DNA from: Breviolum minutum Mf 1.05b.01
Lineage: Eukaryota; Sar; Dinophyceae; Suessiales; Symbiodiniaceae
Assembly (NCBI GenBank): GCA_000507305.1
Contig: DF239216.1
Coordinates: forward strand, 149,921-213,920
Length of the DNA: 64,000 bases
Direction of reading: 5' to 3'
The notes beneath the pieces were generated by a model. The model was not told where the DNA came from. It worked only from the letters and a program-made list of their open reading frames with translations, and did no database searches. The position numbers were made by a program, and so were the translations under genes. Positions 1-11,082 of the stretch are shown one piece after another; the stretch's first letter is position 1; every line of letters begins with the position of its first letter.

Positions 1-164
1 GATGATATGATTTTTGAGTACATGTACCGGGACTGGACTGAAACAACACGCCCTGAAAGAATTGCCACATTCAGTTTATGCTTTGGGGAATCTAGTAAGA
101 GCCATTTCGCAAGTTGATTTGTGATATATCATTTGTATTCATTTGTGCAACATTGGTGCAAGGG

Positions 165-444
165 TGGCCATCCTGGACCAGCAGAATGTCTTCGAATATC
201 TGTCACCTTCGGACCTGCCAAGACTATGGCCAGAGATGTATGTCCCGTGGCAAGCAGATGCTGTCCGCTTAGCTCTACTGGCCAAATACGGAGGTGCACG
301 TGCGAAGTCCAGAAGGGATTTGCCACTAGCAGCTATCTGTCAAATGCCCCTTGCCATCTTTTCCTTTTCTTCTTGTCCTCATTCTTCTTGTGGCGGTTAT
401 GGTCACGGTTATGGGTATGGTTACGGTTACGGTTGTGAGTACGG

Positions 445-494
<50 letters not shown>

Positions 495-1500
495 GCAGGC
501 CTGTGGATCGATGCCTCAACCATTTGTTTCCAGCCCTTTGATGAGTGGTTCTATGGGCCACTTTTGTCAAACGAGTGCCCTGAAGACATTGCAGCACCTT
601 GGCCATGGCAGATCCACCGGTTGATCCACCTTGATTGAGTGACATGACTTGAGCCGTTTTTCTCTTGTCATGGGGCAATGAAGAGGTTGAAACTATTTGA
701 AACTCATATCCTGATATGATTTGCAAAGAACAAGGCACAAGGAGTAACTTTCCACTACTACACATTGACTGTTCAGGTGTGTTTTTCCAACTATTGTCGT
801 TAGGTCGAAGTGATCTTCAAAAAACTTTGATGTTGCAACAAGCCATGACACCGGATGAATGCGTATGGTGAGGCGTTTTACTTTTCTGCATGGGGATGCG
901 AGATGCACAAGAGCAAGGACCAAGTTTTTTGTGCCATCAGCCGATCTTTCTTTCCTGGATGAGTTCGTTGCTTTATGTTCCTCTTTTGCCATTCCGAACT
1001 ACCTCAAAAGGGGAAGAAACTTGCAAAAGAAAGGATGCAAGTGTTTTTGCCTTGCGTTAACTCCACGACTTTTTTCGTGCGGGAGGAGTTCGTTGAGAAT
1101 TGGGTCATGGCAGCCAAGCGGGGGCATCCTTTGATATTGGCCTGGCAAGCACTCTTCAATGGCTACTGGAATAGTAAGTCAAGGCACAGCGGGCATCACC
1201 GGGATGGCCAGTGTTGAAAGGGGGTGCTTTGTTTGAAATCTTCCTGATGCGTTTGGGGTTCCAGACAGGGCCCGGCTTAGAAATATCATCAAGAAATCAC
1301 TGGAACCAGGAGGAAGTAAGTCTTTTGTTGGTTCAAGCCTAGCTTTTCAGCATTTCAATTCTCCAGTCTGACTTCGCTGAAGTCAAGCCCAGGGCGGATG
1401 CCTTCTCGATGTTTCTGGATCCTCCAGGGGTTCCGGAACATCCGTTGTTTCGAGATGTGGATTTGAGCCACCTGAGCCCTGACAGTATGATTTTGACAAA
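165..1500 (+). CDS. Capsular-polysaccharide-type glycosyltransferase, exons (5' end outside window)
   Basis: Probable sugar transferase of the Caps_synth/DXD glycosyltransferase group. The first exon (about 165-293) ends in WQADAVRLALLAKYGG. A GT-AG intron (294-498) joins it exactly in frame to an exon beginning LWIDASTICFQPFDEW. The join gives the typical pattern of a helix, YGG, a hydrophobic residue, W-I-D, where the Asp binds the nucleotide-sugar metal. Later exons read FVENWVMAAKRGHPLI...LFNGYWN (to 1173, donor GTAAGT), LKGGALFEIFLMRLGF (from about 1211) and DPPGVPEHPLFRDVDLSHL (about 1370-1495), all in the order expected for the family. The N-terminus lies upstream of the window and the C-terminus is not defined; 2935-3253 could belong to it. 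The family call rests on motif recognition; substrate is unknown. Confidence 0.7.
425..495 (+). repeat. (TTG)n microsatellite abutting a splice acceptor
   Basis: About 18 TTG units run directly into the acceptor TTGCAG at 493-498 of the glycosyltransferase intron, just after a less regular GGTTAC/GGTTATG stretch. The repeat seems to take the place of the usual pyrimidine tract of the intron. Confidence 0.85.
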
Positions 1501-1799
1501 AGTGCCGCGCCGCAAGATTGAAGCTGAGAACCATTTGTTTGCCAAAATCGCACAATTCAAGATTAATGATAATGAACAGGTTGATTTGTAAGGACATTGA
1601 CGTCAGGTAGATTATTCTAAATGATTCAATAGTGGGGGCCACAACTGCAACAGTCATATATTTTTTTAGATGTTTGGTTACGCACCACTTTTGCTTTTCT
1701 TGGTTTTTCTTTCAACGGGGATAAGATATAAAGGTCACAGATGTCACCCAAACCGGCGCTTTCTTTTGGTGGGAAATGCTTGGAATTAAAATTAAGTTG

Positions 1800-2760
1800 G
1801 CGCAACTTCCCCCCTTTTTTTAAAATAGAAGCCATTAAACGTCTTCAACGTAGATGCAACTGCAGTGGCTTGTTGGTGAGTTTTTCTGGTACAGCGATGA
1901 GGTGCCAATGTACGTACAGATGGGTTCGGTCCATAAAAGGCCTCCCATCAACCTCAACGAAGACGTTTCTGAACCTTTTTGATTCCGGCGCTGCATTAGT
2001 TTGGCATTTCCAAACTCTAAGTTTTATGTCCCTCATGCTGCCGGGCTACCTTGGACTCTTTATTTTAAGAGCTTTTCTTACGATTTCTTGTTGTCCATGA
2101 CCTAACATTCTGTAGTATGTAGCAGAGATCCACTCTGTGTTGTAATGACACTTTTTTTTTTATAATGGAGGGTTTTCCATTTGATAATTGTTCCACAGTT
2201 TGTTCTTCCAAATATTTTCCACAATCCGACTATTAAATCATAAATATTACATAATATATGCATATTTATATACAATTTGAGCTAACATTCAACAAAATCC
2301 CAGCCTCCATAGAAGGGAGCGTGGTATCCCTCTCAGAGGATGGGATGTTTTATCAAAGATTTCCTAGGCTAGGTTGTGGTTGTTGCACCTTCGGAAGTTG
2401 ATGTGGTGATTGCAGGTTCCAAGTCAGTTTTCGGTGTGCCGGCAATTTGTAGACTTGTTGGCATGGCAATCTTGTGATAGGGCTATGTGCTTGATTCTGT
2501 AGAAGTTGCACGTTGAGGCAACTCAATTCTTTAAAGGGACGCACTTGAGGTGCCCTATGAACCTTCGATTTAAGATTGTAGAAAGGGTGTTTGAAGTGAC
2601 TTCAAGTATTTCAAGCATCCATTCAACACATTCATGCTCATACCCCGCGTACCCTCATCTGGAAGAAATAAGCTCAGAAAAATGCTCAGGAAGCGATTTG
2701 GACAAGACTTGAGAAACTACTTGCTGATGCATGCAGCTTTCAAAAAAATGATAGCAGCTG
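1800..2760 (+). other. AT-rich intronic/intergenic stretch, no assignable gene
   Basis: No convincing domain. A short open stretch near 1832-1871, flanked by AG and GTGAGT, could be an exon but has no recognisable product. From about 2140 to 2300 the sequence is AT-rich and low complexity. A further open stretch at 2785-2925 (containing EHPNGLVVHSVCLKVSERN) may be an exon of the following set. Confidence 0.4.
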
Positions 2761-2969
2761 AGCTGCACTTGATTCACAGGTCCATTGGCAGGTTCATTGG
2801 GTGGTGACATCGTCGAACCAGGGGTTTGCCATGAGAAGATTGAGCATCCAAATGGGCTTGTCGTCCATTCTGTTTGCCTCAAGGTTTCAGAAAGGAATGT
2901 CATAATGTGGTGCCGCACCAGGTCAGCTTTTCGTTATTCTGGCATATTCTGGCCACTGAGGATCAGTAT

Positions 2970-3253
2970 CCGGAGTTCCGGCGGATCTGGGAGAAGGAGA
3001 TGCTTCTGATTCGAGCAGATGATACGGCCTTCTGGCACATGGAAGAGCCTGACGTCAAATGGGATCCTCAGGAGTTTTGGCTCAAATTGTGTAGGTAGAA
3101 GCGACTCACGCATGTTTGGCGAAACTTGACCTTTAATTAAACAAGACTTAAGTGCAATTCATGTTTCAGGCAGCTTGGAGTTTCAATTTTTTTGCCCAGG
3201 CTGCTGTGCGGAAATGGCGAGGTGCAACCAGTGCTGCATGGCTGGTGCCTTGA
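2970..3253 (+). CDS. Exons of unidentified protein, including a terminal exon
   Basis: An open stretch (about 2970-3085) encodes a charged, Trp-rich segment containing YPEFRRIWEKEM and WHMEEPDVKWDPQEFW. A downstream exon with acceptor TTTCAG starts at 3170 and reads AAWSFNFFAQAAVRKWRG and on to a TGA at 3251-3253, 27 codons. Together they look like the 3' end of a gene, perhaps the glycosyltransferase upstream, but I see no diagnostic motif. The first piece is open for about 150 bases in a single frame, which supports coding. Confidence 0.45.
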
Positions 3254-4460
3254 CAGATAGCGCACAATCCTGCAGTTTTCACGGAAGGAATTATATAATG
3301 ATATTTACACATCCTTTATGTTATTTCACCCTCACATACATTTTGACATATATTCTGATATATTGTCTAGGCATCAAATTGCATACATAGTGGTCGCTTG
3401 TAGTCAGTCTTTGAACAGTAATCGCATGCAAGTTCTTCAGCACAAGAACCACTGAGTACCAAGGAATATGTCAAGAACTCATGTCCAGAGACTCGGCAAC
3501 AATGACAAGAGCACTCCATTCATGGCATTCGTCTCCAATCTGTGATCAACACTGACCAACACTGACTACAACCTTTGAATACGTCAGTAAGATAGGATTC
3601 TTTAATTTCCCCCTGTAGATTCATTTATGCTCTAAAATTTACTATGATTTACTGTAGTGGAGTTAGTGTTGACCTTGCTGTTTACCAGGTCCTGAAGTTT
3701 ACCAGAGACACTGCTCCTCGGCCAAGCTTTGGATGTGAATGCAAGCACAGCTGGGCATCTTAGATATGAAATTTGTGGCAAGATAGGATGATGCAAGAAT
3801 GACCATGCTACGAGTATGATGATGCTACTGCAACTGTATATTTCTGTGAGCATTTTTGATCCAGCAGTCAAAGACATCTACAGTATATGGGAGGCTCGTG
3901 TCAAGTGGTATTTTTCACCATCAAATATCACAGATCTTTGCAGTGATTGCATTTCAGCTGCAATGTGCCAGTTCTCCTCTTGAGACAGGCGGAGCTGCTT
4001 GACGATCTCTCACGCGAGGAATGCTTAGAGGCAAAGTTCTTTCAGATTTGAAACCGTGAAGGCCCTCATATCTGATATATCCTGTGCACCAAAATTAAGT
4101 CCGGACTCATGTATCTAAATATATGCTCCATTTATACCAAGAAAATTGCATCTCATATCCCATTTCTGGATTTTGATTGACAGGGTGGACTCCATTGCTA
4201 GGCTGGAACTTGTTTGGGCGATGCTTTCCGCATAGCTTTACGCGGTGCCAATAAACGATGAGTTCGTGGTTGCGTTGAGAGGTTTCGTAAAGCAGTGATG
4301 TAACTTGGCGATTCTCACTGCAAAGTGACTATTTTGATCTCGTTTTTCTATTCCAATTCCACTTATGGATTTGTGCTGAATCAGAAAAAAACCAATGAAT
4401 ACATGATTTGTATTACAATGGCATGACTACTATGCAGATCACCAAGGCACAGAAGTGCCG
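3254..4460 (+). other. No gene recognised
   Basis: Short random open frames on both strands, AT-rich, with no domain or splice-supported exon. Probably intron or intergenic sequence. Confidence 0.5.
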
Positions 4461-4479
4461 AATCCCATTCCCTGGACTT

Positions 4480-4697
4480 CGTCTTATTGATGGGCAACAT
4501 GGTGCAGGTTGAGAGGCAACATGAATGGTTGGAGGCTGTGACAACAAAAGCCAATTTGTGGTACTACCAGGTTCCCCAGAAAGTTCCATGTTCATCGCGT
4601 TTTTCAATAGCTAAAAAATTTCATCGTTTCATGTCATTTACAGGTCGACGCCCAACTTCCAGGAGGCGACGAGGTCGACGAGGTCAATGTGAGCTGA
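4480..4697 (+). CDS. Last exons of an unidentified small gene
   Basis: An open segment at about 4480-4570 encodes a helical stretch (VERQHEWLEAVTTKANLW). After a plausible intron with acceptor CAG at 4641-4643, an acidic exon from 4644 reads VDAQLPGGDEVDEVNVS and stops at TGA 4695-4697. The acidic tail and clean stop suggest a real C-terminus. The start and the upstream exons cannot be placed, and no function can be assigned. Confidence 0.4.
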
Positions 4698-5573
4698 GTG
4701 CTGCAGCGACAACCGACGCAATGCCCCAAAGGGGGAAGGTTTGACCGACGGATGCTACGGCAAAAGGAGCCAGGGCAAATTGCACTGCAAACGTCAACAT
4801 CACTTGGCTGAATTTTGGGGGCTTGAGCAAATAGCTCTCATTGTATGATATTTCAATTTTGAGAGGTTACAAGGCTGTATTCTGTATACGCTTCACCAGG
4901 TTGAATTTTGCAGGGGCATGCCATGTCATCCCCCACATTGGTCGCTGCTTGGCTCAGTCAGCTGCATGGTGTGAGCTCTCCTCAGCTAAGCACCAAAATG
5001 TCGGGGGCCCCGGCGCCCTATGTGCTGATGTGATTGCAAGGAGTTGTCTTTAAAAAAATGAAGATAAAAGGTGAAGATAGTCATCAAAATGGCAGATGAT
5101 TTTTGCACCTGGCACTCACCAGGTTGGCGTTTCTGTCCGATTCATTGTAGAGTCCTGCGGTGGCCTTAACCTGGGGTGAGTTGGGAATGAAGCTGCTTCT
5201 TCATTGAGAGCTTAAACATGCTTAAACAACGTTCCTTTTGTATCCTTTTGTACCTTTTGACTTGTGAGAAAAGTGAAGCCTTCACATGTCTGAGGCTGTA
5301 GAGTTAGCAGGACAAAAGCTGGCAAAGGCAACGCCATTATCATGTTACCTCACTTTTTGCCTGACAGACAGAAAGGGTTGCAGAACGCATTCGGCCATTA
5401 GTTTGGAAGTCTCATTAAACTTTCAAGCATGTACAGTAAGTCAGACAGTGCTTTTTTTAGCAAGGTGTGATTTGTAATGCTATCAGCGTATCTAAGCGAA
5501 CACAGTCTGAAAGCTTGCTGATTGAAGCATCAGTTTTGACCGACTGAAGCATCAAAGTTTCGCTAGGTTTGAA
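4698..5573 (+). other. No confident gene
   Basis: One open stretch after a CAG at about 4912 (HAMSSPTLVAAWLSQLHGV) may be an isolated exon. The remainder has no coding signal that I can support. Confidence 0.35.
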
Positions 5574-6328
5574 ATGATGCTTGCCATTTGGCCAGCCTTT
5601 CTTGCCGTTTTCACCTCAGCTACACATTTGAGAGGCGAGCTGGTGAAGGATTGCTGGTACCGGAAGATGTGAAACTTCCATTTACGTTGTGATAGCTTGA
5701 GTTATTTCGTCAATTTGCCAGAATTGAAGATATGTTTTCAGGTGTTACTGCACATGTCCCAATAGTACCATATGTCTTTCCCAAAATTCCGGAAGCAGAG
5801 CGTCAGATTTCCTGCGCAGGCGTCAGACTACAATTTGGCGAAGCAAATGATCCTCAAGGGGTCTTCCATTTCAAGGCCTCTAAACGTGGAGGATTTACGG
5901 CGAAGGAGATCAACCAAACCTTACGAGAGCATTTGGATTTCCAGGCCGTGAGGGATGCAGGTGACACTGATGCAGTGGTGGTTGAGCAGACCTTTGATGC
6001 CTTGGATACAAATTACGATGATAGCCTTTCCAGAGCCGAATTTTTGAGTGGGGCGTTGGGCAATAGTGCTGGAAGTCGAGATTCATTGGTGGATATTTTC
6101 ACCACTGTTGACAAGGATGGAAATGGTGAGATTTCACGTAGCGAATTCATCACTGCAGCCAACGGATCGCAAGAGATGCTGGGTTTGAACCCTAAATTCC
6201 GCATGGCTGACTTTGATGCCGATGGCTTTCTCTCCCAGGAGGAGTTCTTCTTCACTGCTCGGCAGTTCTATCCACTGGAATGGCAAACGAGTGAGGTCAG
6301 CTGGAAGATCAGAAAAGGTAGGCAATGA
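5574..6328 (+). CDS. EF-hand/Ala-repeat protein, N-terminal exons: signal peptide and EF-hands 1-3
   Basis: Translation probably starts at ATG 5574, giving a hydrophobic leader MMLAIWPAFLAVFTSATHLR typical of a secretory signal. A GC donor at 5635 joined to the acceptor at 5739-5741 keeps the frame (THLR-GVTAHVP). The second exon continues to about 6318 and holds three EF-hand loops: DTNYDDSLSRAE, DKDGNGEISRSE and DFDADGFLSQEE. Each has acidic or Asn ligands at positions 1, 3 and 5 and Glu at 12, so calcium binding is expected at least for the second and third. The protein is probably luminal, extracellular or surface-bound. The first-exon assignment is inferred from phase; the EF-hands are clear. 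Confidence 0.75.
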
Positions 6329-6606
6329 ATATGGACAAGATATTAGAATATATTAGACATGATATGGACATGATCGAATCCCTTGGCAGAAAAAAGTCCC
6401 AACATCTTCAAGCAGTGTTGCAGATAACACAATTTCAATGATGCATTGTGTAATATTTCCAGCTTCTTCCGAGTGACCTTTTGATCACCCAAATGGAGGT
6501 CACTTAACCCCTGAAAAGGTCACTTAAAACTTAAAACCACCAAAAAAGCCACTGGGAAGAACAGTCCTCCAAGAGTGCCCCAGTCGCTGTGGCACCATCC
6601 TAGGCC

Positions 6607-8264
6607 TTGATTCCACTCTTCCATTTGTTGGACACAGATGGTGATGGCCGACTCTCACGCACGGAGTTCTTGAAGCAGGCTGATGGTGGCCCAGTGCTCA
6701 CTCCACCAGAGAAGGATGCAAAAGATAGTAAGGAGGGGAAGGAGCCCAAGTCGCGTCCCGTGGTCAAGAAAGAGAGAAGTGAAGAAGCAGAGGTTGTCAA
6801 GAAGGTTGAGGAGAAGCCCAAGGTAGAGAAATCTGAGAAATCGGCATCGGACGGCAAGGCGTCGTCAGAGAAGTCGATAGAGAAGTCAGAGTCCGAGAAC
6901 TCCGAGAAGAGCACCTCGGATGATTCGGAGAAAACCTCCAAGCCGACGCCGGAGCTCACCGACATGGCCCGTGCCATCGCCCAGGAAGCTGCCAAGGCGG
7001 TACGTGAGGTGATTCGTCAGGAGATGGGCGTCAAGGCGGTGAACTCTGCCACCAAGGCCGCCATGGAGGCGGCCAAGTCTGCGGGTTTAACCAAGGCGCG
7101 GGTGGCTGCAGCTGCCGCAGACGCTGCAGGGCGTGAAGCTGCAGAGGAAGCAGCGTCCACCGAAACGTCGCCCAAGAAGGTGGGAGCCATTGCTGCGACT
7201 GCAGCGTTTAGAGCTGCTTTGGAAACTGGGATGACTCGAGCACAAGCTGCATTGAAGTCAGCAGAAACAGCGAGCAAAGCTGCAGCTGACAAAGCTTTAG
7301 CAGCATCCAAGAATGTTCAAGATGCAGCCAGAATTGCTGCAAATGTGGCATTCCAGGCTGCGATTGCAGCTGGACTGAGTTCCTCTGAGGCTGCCCAAGC
7401 AGCAGCTGCAGCTGCAGGTCATGTCATTGCGGCTCATCACAGTGGCTTGAAGAAGGATATCACGGCTGCTGCAAAGGCAGCTCAAGAGGGTGTCAAGGAC
7501 CTAGGGATGTCACGCAAGGTGGTAGCGAAAGCAGCCACTGCAGCTGTGGGCTCAACTGCAGCAGAGGAGGCATTAGCTGAAGGAAAGAAACCTAAGGAAG
7601 CTGCAGGTGCTGCGGCCAAGGCAGTATTTTTCTTTTCAGTGAAGAATGGTTTGAAAGCTGAGGAAGCGGTATCTGAAAGCACAGTAGCAGCTGCTGAGGC
7701 TGCGTTGCAGGTTGCCATTGCCTCAGGCAAGAATACACAGGAGGTGGTGGACACAGCAGTTGAAACTGCTGAAGAGACACTCACGAATTTGGGAAACAGT
7801 ACTCCCACCAAAAAGGTGGGCACAGCAGTGGAAGCCGCACGTGAAGTAGCCATTTCCAATCCTAAATTGGCCAACCTCACTGCCAAGCAAAAGCTGTCAG
7901 TCATGGCTGAAGAAGCTGCCACTGTGGCTGTTGAGTCAGAAAGTACCAACGCTGCAGAAGTGGCTACCTTGGCTGCCAATGCCACCTTGCAAGCAGCAGC
8001 CGCATTGCGATTGAAGAGTCACGAGGCCCTTTCCAGCCTCGCCATCGCTGCAGGTTCTGCCTCCAGCCGTGCGGGGGAACAGCGCTTTGAGAGCATTGAT
8101 GCCATGGCTGAGGCTGCTGTGGCAGCAGTGAGGAAGGTGACTGAAGGACGATGGCCTCCACAACACATCATGCAAGCTTCAACCTTGGCTGCCGGGATGG
8201 CAGTTGCAACAAGTGCAATTGATACTGGTAAGTCTCTTGACGATACGTTGAAGAACCTTGACTG
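6607..8264 (+). CDS. EF-hand/Ala-repeat protein, main exon: EF-hand 4, charged linker, 48-residue Ala-rich repeats
   Basis: A 1.66-kb open exon continues the same gene. It begins with a fourth EF-hand (DTDGDGRLSRTE). A linker of about 110 residues rich in Lys, Glu and Ser follows, then about 430 residues of alanine-rich helix. Each repeat opens with Gly-Leu/Met-Ser/Thr/Lys (GLTKAR, GMTRAQ, GLSSSE, GMSRKV, GLKAEE). Successive spacings are 48, 48, 44 and 48 residues, and 48 to a degenerate copy starting GNSTPT. Repeats carry helix-forming AA..A...A patterns and probably fold as helical hairpins. A donor GTAAGT sits at about 8229. The function is unknown; a calcium-responsive scaffold or matrix role is only a guess. 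Confidence 0.75.
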
Positions 8265-8550
8265 AAATGACTTTGGGACTCCTTTGTCTCTAAACCTCTT
8301 CTCCAGCACACGGCATTCAAGCAATCCAATGAAAGAATGTGCACTCCGCCGGAAGACTATGTTCGCCGATGATTCATGCAAGAGTATAGTATAATACTTT
8401 ACTCTCATAGATATATCATCAATTGATCAATAATCATGCTTCATTCCCTTTTCTCTATCACTTGTTTTCTAGAACACCTTGTGGGCCATTGTGCCATGCT
8501 CCTCATAGGCCATCCATCCAGTGACGTTTTCTGAGGATTGCTGTGCTTCA

Positions 8551-10648
8551 TTCGAAGAAGATCGCATCGCAAGCTCAGCTGAGCGCCTTAGACACGGCGC
8601 GGGCCGCCACTTCGGCGGCAGCTTTTGCCTTAAGTGCCGCGAAACCCAAGCTGTTCGGGGAGAAGCTGCTGGAAGCAGCAAAGGACGGGCATTAAAAAAC
8701 AGAGGATTTCGGATACGGATTTTCAATCAGTCTTGAATCAGCTCAAATTGGATGAGTTGATGAAATTCTTTGAGCTTTAGCATGGGTGAAGTATGTTGTT
8801 TTGGGGCCTAGCGTCATTTTTTCACTTGAATCACTGCATGAGTGGAAAAGGAGGTTGCTGCAGAAGCCGCGAGGGAATCTGGTGCAAGCTCTGATCAAAT
8901 CGCAGATTTGGCTACCTCCGCTGCCAGCGAAGCCAACGAGTTGAAGATCCCAGCAGCTGCACGACAAGCAGCTGGCATTGCTTCCAAGCATGCTACTGGT
9001 GAGGGCAAGATGAGCCGTGCAAAGGCGGTAGGAACCTGGGCTTCAAGTTGAAGACTTTTTTCTCAGATCCCAAGATTGAATGGTATGCTGGGTATGCTTG
9101 TATGATGTGTATGATGTTAAAATATGTTAAAAATGTTGTGATGTAATGTATCTATAGACCCTTCTGTGGCTTCCGGATCCTTCCTGCAAACCAGGAGAGA
9201 TTGCGATTGTGGCGCAACTGGCTGGCAGAGCTGCACAACTGGCGGGCATGACTGCCGAGCAGATGGCCGTTGTCATGGGACTGGAGGTGGCGGAAGCCCT
9301 GCCCAGGTTTGATGCACATGATGGACCAAAACCAATGGCAGAGGATGCCGCGTTGGCAGCACTTCGTGCGGCCAAGACCTTGGGCCTTACACTCAAACAA
9401 TTGGAATCTGTGACCATGCATGCCGCAGCAGGTGGAGCTATTACTGCTGGGCAAATTTTCTTTTTGAATGTGCATGAGATTGCACAGTTGGCTGTCCATG
9501 CAGTGTTGGCCACCAGCAAAGGCTTGGCTAAGGAGGACATTCGGGACAAGTTCTGTCCTACTGGTACTAACGCATACATTTCATCCATCCATCTCTTGCT
9601 TCGGTTCAGCTTCCAAAAAGTCTAGCATGAATATAAATTATGACACATTTCTGATCGTTCTTCGCAGTGCAACACGCCATACACGTCCAGGATGCTGCAA
9701 TCCTAGCTGCCCAAGCAGCTGGCTGTGCAGCCGCCCAAGCAGCAGCTGAGGCAGGTTCTACCAAGGCGCGGGTGGAGAAGGCGGCGGCGGCCGCGACGCA
9801 ACGGGCAGCTGCGGCGCTACAATTGACACCGGCACGGGTGCTTTGGCATGATGTGGGTTTTGTGATAGACGGGAGAAGGCTGCTAAGATAATGAAATATA
9901 ATGAATCTTGCACAAGGTCAGGACATTGTCGGCGAACAGTCTCAACATGTTTGAGGCAGCTCAATTGGCCGCCCTTGCTGCGGGCCGTGCTGCTGGTCGT
10001 GGGAGCGCTACAGCAGGTGCTAGCAATGAAGAGTTGCGCAAAAGTGCTGCAGAAGCTGCTGCCACTTGGTAGAAGCAGCGGTTTCAGAATGACTGACATG
10101 TCACCTGGGAGAGATGGGACAATATGGGACACGAGAATATCGAGATGCATCAATCATCAATGATGTTCCTTGGATGGGAAGTGTGTATCGATGGACCCTG
10201 CAGCCCAGGGCTTCTGTTTCTGCCTGAACCGATGATGGCAGTTCCACATGCAACAGACATAGCCCTTTGATGCCCGCCGTAGATCAAAATCAGCAACCTT
10301 TCTTTCATGGTTTAGTGCTTCCTATATTTCAGCACATCATTCAGCTTAGCCGGATTCACCTTAAAAAGGCAAGGTGTATAAAAACACCATCATTCAACAT
10401 ATATTTCTGAATAAATCTATAAATGGTCATTGATGGTCAGATCAGCAAAAATCAATGCATTTCATGGAAACACCATGAATTAACATCACATGAAAAACCA
10501 CTGATGGCCGGTTCCGTGTTTCAACCTGAGATTCCACCAAGGTGGCTGTTGCCAAAGCGCTGGAGTTGCCGTCTCCCGACGTTGTCGGAGCTCAGGCTGC
10601 AGAACTGTCAGCTGCTGAAGCAGCTGCCTACGCAGCAAGAGGCGTTAG
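8551..10648 (+). CDS. EF-hand/Ala-repeat protein, further Ala-rich repeat exons
   Basis: Six exons continue the alanine-rich array: about 8555-8690 (KIASQAQLSALDTARAATSA; a frame without an ATG), 8850-9030 (VEKEVAAEAARESGASSDQI), 9192-9563 (GMTAEQMAVVMG..., GLTLKQLESV..., GLAKEDI, again 46 residues apart), 9667-9836 (VQHAIHVQDAAILAAQAAG), 9916-10068 (MFEAAQLAALAAGRAAG) and 10541-10648 (VAVAKALELPSPDVVGAQAA, acceptor AAG). They are separated by introns of about 100-470 bases. The repetition of both sequence pattern and spacing argues that they belong to one protein, although each splice junction is inferred. Confidence 0.65.
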
Positions 10649-11082
10649 TCACTTTTGCGGGTTTGGGAAATGAGTAGCGTTTTCTGATGATGCATTGCTG
10701 TATAAATGATAATAAACGATGAATAGGTATATTGATGTATATTGTATGGAATTTGATCTATCAAATATATAATACTGTATGTATGATTGTACATGATGTA
10801 GCGGTGTTTTGATTGATTGTGTTCCAGACTCCAGACACTCAAAATATTTCACAGCTCTATCATTTTTTCTCCCTGTTCTTGTTTGCATTTGCATCCTCAT
10901 AGCGTCTTGGAATGCTAATGAGTGTGAGACATGAGGGTATTTGCATATCTGTAAACCCTGCATGTATCAAGAGTTGCCTTCTGTCAGCGGCAACTGTTTG
11001 GTCAAAGACATCCAAGTGTTGAGAGATTCGGATCACCACGTTCCTGCGGTATTTTTGTGTTTGTCCCGCGCACCTTGCCTAG

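Noticed and set aside
3072..3086. TTTTGGCTCAAA, similar to the spliced leader 3' end
   Set aside because: It lies inside an open coding segment (QEFWLKL) and the flanking bases do not match.
7017..8408. Long minus-strand open frames
   Set aside because: They are shadows of the GC-rich, Ala-rich + strand exon; complement codons of GCN rarely make stops. No domain.
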